26,806 nucleotides of DNA. Source: Baffinella frigidus (Eukaryota > Cryptophyceae > Cryptomonadales > Baffinellaceae). The text below holds more notes on this DNA, generated by a model. The model was not told where the DNA came from. It saw only the letters and a list, made by a program, of their open reading frames with translations, and did no database searches. Location of the stretch: contig MU647229.1 of assembly GCA_026770585.1 (NCBI GenBank), positions 20,344 through 47,149 of the forward strand, in the 5' to 3' direction. The stretch's first letter is position 1. The letters are not shown here.

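Noticed and set aside
24536-24840. Ile/Tyr-rich open frames on both strands
   Set aside because: TA/CA dinucleotide microsatellite translations, apart from the exon 4-prime segment.
1-26806. CRISPR array or other prokaryotic system
   Set aside because: Repeats are contiguous short tandems without unique spacers, and the surrounding genes have spliceosomal introns.

Overview
This window is eukaryotic nuclear DNA. I read it as the interior of ONE giant minus-strand gene; both ends lie outside. There is no bacterial-style gene, RNA gene, CRISPR array or complete intact transposon gene. On the minus strand, short GC-rich blocks are bounded by (C/T)AG acceptors and GT (rarely GC) donors. Chaining 54 of them, plus a partial exon at the right edge, gives one reading frame in which the splice phases of consecutive exons agree, for about 5.0 kb or 1,680 codons. 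Exons average about 93 nt and introns about 400 nt. Exonic third positions are strongly G/C.

Order along the protein (minus strand, from 26806 down to 58): acidic and helical N-side segment (exons 0-5, 24037-26806); a CUB-like beta-sandwich (exons 6-8, 22296-23121); further beta-rich sequence, possibly a second related domain (exons 9-12); an alpha-helical, armadillo-like stretch (exons 13-18); ankyrin-type repeats (exons 19-24, 15420-17080); a linker; a ZZ/DC1-like zinc finger (exons 27-28); a concanavalin A/LamG-like lectin fold (exons 30-31 and 38-41) split by a long low-complexity insertion (exons 31b-37); a linker (exons 42-44); a SPRY/B30.2 domain (exons 45-49); and a low-complexity tail (exons 50-54). 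Everything recognisable is a binding or scaffolding module. Large ubiquitin-ligase-type scaffolds combine such modules, but no catalytic domain is visible here.

The introns are the unusual part. Most are filled with plant-type telomere-like heptads (TTTAGGG on +, CCCTAAA on the sense strand) and many locally homogenised variants (TTTCGGG, TTTGGGG, TTCAGGG, TGTTTGG, TGTTGAG, TTTGTGG, TGAGGGG and others). The variants keep a 7-nt period and nearly always the same orientation relative to the gene. Many introns also carry truncated copies ('echoes') of a neighbouring exon that usually include a splice site. A few are complete, splice-competent, phase-matched alternative exons. Other introns hold minisatellites that contain splice-donor sequence, foldback or MITE-like elements, and short dispersed repeats.

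Organism: the TTTAGGG-type repeat, very high exonic GC3, minute exons, occasional GC donors and this domain mix suggest a microalga or related protist (for example a prasinophyte green alga, cryptophyte or dinoflagellate). This is inference; the sequence does not settle the lineage.
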